This document shows positions 5,583 to 7,759 of a DNA stretch of 7,759 nt, piece by piece; position 1 is the first letter of the stretch; every line of letters begins with the position of its first letter. The notes beneath the pieces were generated by a model that was not told the origin of the DNA, did no database searches, and saw only the letters and a list, made by a program, of their open reading frames with translations. Position numbers and translations under genes: made by a program. The DNA comes from Pseudomonadota bacterium (GTDB taxonomy: Bacteria; Myxococcota; Polyangia; Polyangiales; Polyangiaceae), in NCBI GenBank assembly GCA_023419055.1, contig JAEZYO010000255.1, positions 1-7,759 of the forward strand, given 5' to 3'.

Positions 5583-6844
5583 CACTCTTCTTCGATCTTG
5601 CGACGCTTCTTCAGTCGACCCTCGGCGTCGAACTCGTCATCGACGTCGGGGTCCGCCTCGTCACGCTTGTCGTCCTCGTCGCGCTCGTCCTCGTCGCGCT
5701 CGTCCTCGTCGTCGTTCGAAGGTTCGCGCTCGGCGGGCTCGCTTTCGCTGACGGCTTCTTCGTCAGCGGGGGCTTCTGAGGTGACGGGAGCAGCCTTCGC
5801 CTTCCGCTTCTTGCCCTTCTTCTTTTTCTTGCGGCGAGCGGGGCGGTCCTCGTCGTCGCCTTCGTCGAGCTCTGCGTCGGGATCGTGAGGATGGGGCCAG
5901 CCTACCGGCACCTTCCGCTTGATGGCCAAAAACAGCCCGATCCAGCCGATCAGGATGCCCGGGATGCTCAGGTATTGGCCCATCGTGAGCGGTGAGCTCG
6001 ATGGGATCCCCTCGTACTCCTTGAAGAACTCGATGAAGAAGCGACCGGTGAAGTAGACCGCGAAGAAAGTCGCGATGAGGGCGCCGCGCGGCCGCTTCTC
6101 TTTTCCGAGCTTCTTGTCGGCGACATAGAGCATGAGCAGGACGAAGAGACCGAGCGCGATCTCGTAGAGCTGCGTCGGGTAGCGGTACACCGTCGCGCCG
6201 CGATCGTGACGCGGGAACCAGATGCCCCAGGTCTGGTCGGTTTGTCGTCCGATGATCTCGGAGTTGAAGAGGTTACCGACGCGGACGAGCGTCGCACCGA
6301 GCGCCGCCGAAAAAGAAAAGCGATCGGCGCCTTCGAGGAACGCCACGCCTCGGCGCTTCGTGAAGAGCCACATCGCAGTGATGAGACCCAGCACCGCGCC
6401 GTGGCTCGCGAGCCCGCCGGTCCAGATCTGGAAGATCCACATCGGATCGTCCATCGCCTTCTTCCAGTCGTAGAAGATGACGTGGCCGAGGCGCGCGCCG
6501 ACGAGCACGCCGAGCACGCCGTACACGATGAAGTCGCCCGCGTCTTCTGCTTGCCCGCCTCCGCGCACGATCTGCCATTTGAGGAGGCTGTAGCCGCCGA
6601 GGAAGACGCCGAGGAAGAGCGCGCTATAGTAGCGAAGCTCGAACTCGGGGCCGAGGTACTTCGAGGCGAGGAGCGCTAGCCCGCCGAAGATCACGGCCGT
6701 GAGGAGTTGGTCGCCTGCCTTCTTGCGGAGCCCGACGAACAGGCTGACAGCGGCAAAGATGGCGAGGCCGCCGATCACGAGCCCCTTCGGTACGCGAAGG
6801 AAGACGGGATCGACGTCCCACGTGAACTGGGGAAGTTGCGTCAT
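5582..6844 (-). CDS. lgt: Phosphatidylglycerol-prolipoprotein diacylglyceryl transferase Lgt
   Basis: Inner-membrane enzyme that transfers diacylglycerol from phosphatidylglycerol to the lipobox cysteine of prolipoproteins, the first step of lipoprotein maturation. At 420 residues it is well above the usual 260-300. Family signatures: GARLGHVIFYD (116-126); GGLASHGAVLG (143-153) with His148, equivalent to E. coli His103; RVGNLFNSEIIGR (188-200) with Arg188, equivalent to Arg143; YPTQLYE (222-228); GRFFIEFF (267-274) with Arg268; and MGQYLSIPG (288-296). Between the N-terminal DPVFLRVP and the first conserved helix (LRYYSALFLGVFLGGY, 70-85) lie about 50 extra residues, apparently two added membrane helices. 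After residue 316 comes a tail of about 100 residues: a Lys/Arg block (337-350), an acidic block (about 360-407) and a basic end (RLKKRRK). The ATG at 6844 has UAGGA immediately upstream, inside a hairpin. The glycosylase gene ends 64 bases upstream on the same strand, so co-transcription is plausible. Confidence 0.96.
   Translation of the reverse strand: MTQLPQFTWDVDPVFLRVPKGLVIGGLAIFAAVSLFVGLRKKAGDQLLTAVIFGGLALLASKYLGPEFELRYYSALFLGVFLGGYSLLKWQIVRGGGQAEDAGDFIVYGVLGVLVGARLGHVIFYDWKKAMDDPMWIFQIWTGGLASHGAVLGLITAMWLFTKRRGVAFLEGADRFSFSAALGATLVRVGNLFNSEIIGRQTDQTWGIWFPRHDRGATVYRYPTQLYEIALGLFVLLMLYVADKKLGKEKRPRGALIATFFAVYFTGRFFIEFFKEYEGIPSSSPLTMGQYLSIPGILIGWIGLFLAIKRKVPVGWPHPHDPDAELDEGDDEDRPARRKKKKKGKKRKAKAAPVTSEAPADEEAVSESEPAEREPSNDDEDERDEDERDEDDKRDEADPDVDDEFDAEGRLKKRRKIEEE
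5671..5711. repeat. 15-bp tandem repeat inside lgt
   Basis: CGTCCTCGTCGCGCT occurs at 5671-5685 and 5686-5700 and partly at 5701-5711, about 2.7 perfect copies. On the lgt strand it encodes DEDER repeats in the acidic part of the C-terminal tail. The unit is a multiple of three, so slippage would change tail length without breaking the frame. Confidence 0.8.
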
Positions 6845-6880
6845 GGTCCTACGACGAGGGCAAGCGGTGCCCTCGGGACC
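6845..6880 (-). promoter_or_regulatory. Hairpin covering the lgt ribosome binding site
   Basis: Read on the lgt strand: GGTCC (6880-6876), CGAGGGCA (6875-6868), loop CCGCT, TGCCCTCG (6862-6855), bulge TCGTA, GGACC (6849-6845), then the ATG. The inner 8-bp stem is perfect, and the outer 5-bp stem pairs with most of the ribosome binding site (TAGGA). This would make lgt translation depend on opening the outer stem. It fills more than half of the 64-base gap after the glycosylase gene. There is no T-run, so a terminator is unlikely. Confidence 0.6.
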
Positions 6881-6908
6881 GCGGGCGTACCCTACTTCGC
6901 GGGCCCCG

Positions 6909-7688
6909 TCACGCCGGCCGGCGGGCCCTCGACGTTTTCGCTGCTGCCTTCGGGGACGCCGCCGAAGCGGGCGCCGGCGGTAGCGAAATTCCTGCCTGTT
7001 CGAGCTGAGCGGCGGCGAGCCCCGCCCAGCCCCGGTTCGCTTGAGGGCTCGCAGGGCTCGGATGCAGGACCGTGCTGATGGAGACGCTGCGGCCCGCGAG
7101 CGCGACCCTAGCGCGTTCGGTCGCAAATGCCCCGACCCCGACGACGTGCCGGGGGCGAAGTTCGTCTGCGATCCGAGCGAGGGCGCGGTCACACACCTCG
7201 AACAGCGCGCTCTGCTCGGCGGCCCGCAACTTGTCCGGCGTGAAATTCCTGCCGGATTCTTCCATGAACACGAGAGGGCAGTAGTTCACGACGAAGAAGC
7301 GCTCGAAAAAACTCTCGGCGCTCCCGAAGCGGTCGCGCGCGAAGCCCCAGAGCCGGGAGCCGCTCACCTCCGAGCGAGTGCAGTCGAATCCGACGATCGG
7401 ACGAGACGCGTGCTCGCGAAGCGGCTTGTCGACGCGGCCGGTGACACCGATGAAATCGCGAACCAGGGCGACGTCGCCGAAGGGCACGCCCGTCTGCGCC
7501 ATTCCGAAGGGGCCCGGGTTCATCCCGAGGAGCAGCACCTCCTTCGGGGAGCGACCCCAGCGCTCGAGGTACGCTTCATGCGGCACCCTCGCGTAGACGA
7601 GCGGATTGTACACGTACGCGATCGGGCTCGAAAAGCTGAGCTTCTCGACGTCCAGGGCGAGCTTGCGGCTGATGTCCACGAGGCGCAT
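6909..7688 (-). CDS. SMUG1-type uracil-DNA glycosylase
   Basis: Family 3 uracil-DNA glycosylase, removing uracil and some oxidised pyrimidines from DNA to start base excision repair. It has 259 residues. YVYNPLVYA (25-33) is followed by motif 1, GMNPGPFGMAQTG (55-67), with the family's catalytic Asn57. The sequence then runs VPFGDV, and later SEVSGSRLWGF (106-116), VVNYCPLVF (133-141) with the base-recognition Asn135, and SGRNFTP (145-151). Motif 2 is HPSPASPQANRGW (209-221) with His209. From memory these match vertebrate SMUG1 almost residue for residue. The Ala/Pro/Lys tail (about 237-259) is extra and may bind DNA. The ATG at 7688 is chosen; an in-frame GTG at 7700, directly after a TAA, is the alternative. 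Neither has a strong ribosome binding site. lgt lies downstream and a possible gene diverges upstream. Confidence 0.94.
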   Translation of the reverse strand: MRLVDISRKLALDVEKLSFSSPIAYVYNPLVYARVPHEAYLERWGRSPKEVLLLGMNPGPFGMAQTGVPFGDVALVRDFIGVTGRVDKPLREHASRPIVGFDCTRSEVSGSRLWGFARDRFGSAESFFERFFVVNYCPLVFMEESGRNFTPDKLRAAEQSALFEVCDRALARIADELRPRHVVGVGAFATERARVALAGRSVSISTVLHPSPASPQANRGWAGLAAAQLEQAGISLPPAPASAASPKAAAKTSRARRPA

Positions 7689-7705
7689 GCTCTCGTGCAC
7701 TTACC

Positions 7706-7759
7706 ATGAAAGGACACGCCGCGATCGTACCCCTCGAGTCCGCGCTCGACGCGGACCAC
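7706..7759 (+). CDS. Possible start of a plus-strand gene, cut by the right edge
   Basis: The ATG at 7706 opens MKGHAAIVPLESALDADH with third positions mostly G or C, running off the edge in frame. No Shine-Dalgarno sequence is visible, and the start lies only 17 bases from that of the divergent glycosylase, so its promoter would sit inside the neighbouring gene. No minus-strand frame here shows a better coding pattern. Too short to assign. Confidence 0.35.
   Translation, partial: MKGHAAIVPLESALDADH

Noticed and set aside
6901..6932. GGGCCC-rich palindromes at the glycosylase 3' end as a terminator
   Set aside because: No T-run follows on either strand, and the bases are explained by coding for the Ala/Arg/Pro tail.
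6845..7192. N-terminal extension of Lgt by 116 residues
   Set aside because: The extra part is antisense-phase sequence within the glycosylase gene, Arg/Pro-rich and unlike Lgt. The family start and a ribosome binding site are at 6844.
1..7759. tRNA, rRNA, CRISPR, insertion sequence or attachment site
   Set aside because: I saw no cloverleaf, spaced direct repeats, transposase motif or terminal inverted repeat pair; the only tandem repeat is the 15-bp unit in lgt.

Overview
The window is GC-rich DNA, with most third codon positions G or C. It fits a member of the Myxococcota, probably a Polyangia-type relative. This rests on the Gly/Ser/Thr-rich linker of the left-edge lipoprotein, the FHA-GGDEF protein and the general gene style. 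It is an inference from style, not a phylogenetic result. No mobile element, CRISPR array, rRNA or tRNA was found.

Layout, left to right. (1) At 1-866 on the minus strand lies the 5' part of a lipoprotein gene with a propeller-like body, running off the left edge. Its reading frame is broken three times, each time at or near a short G/C homopolymer. (2) A 357-base gap (867-1223) holds a candidate promoter, a tiny ORF with a good ribosome binding site and two perfect hairpins. (3) rsgA (30S-assembly GTPase, plus strand) converges on a dapA-dapB pair (minus strand, lysine/diaminopimelate synthesis), and the stop codons of rsgA and dapB overlap. (4) A divergent promoter region separates dapA from an FHA-GGDEF diguanylate cyclase on the plus strand. 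(5) Positions 4990-5581 hold only small or doubtful ORFs: a 63-residue Pro-rich ORF (minus), a 25-codon ORF with a strong Shine-Dalgarno sequence (plus) and a doubtful small secreted protein (minus). (6) lgt (minus, lipoprotein diacylglyceryl transferase) has an N-terminal two-helix insertion and a tail of about 100 highly charged residues. (7) A SMUG1-type uracil-DNA glycosylase (minus) lies just upstream of lgt, and a possible plus-strand gene starts at the right edge.

Most of the window is housekeeping: ribosome maturation, meso-DAP/lysine supply for peptidoglycan, lipoprotein lipidation, base excision repair, and one c-di-GMP signalling enzyme. I see no clear novel multi-gene defence or biosynthetic system. 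The best second-look items are the hairpin abutting the lgt start codon and covering its ribosome binding site, the unusual Lgt architecture, the pair of divergent micro-ORFs with matching ribosome binding sites, the near-leaderless cyclase without an I-site, and the triple frameshift in the lipoprotein.
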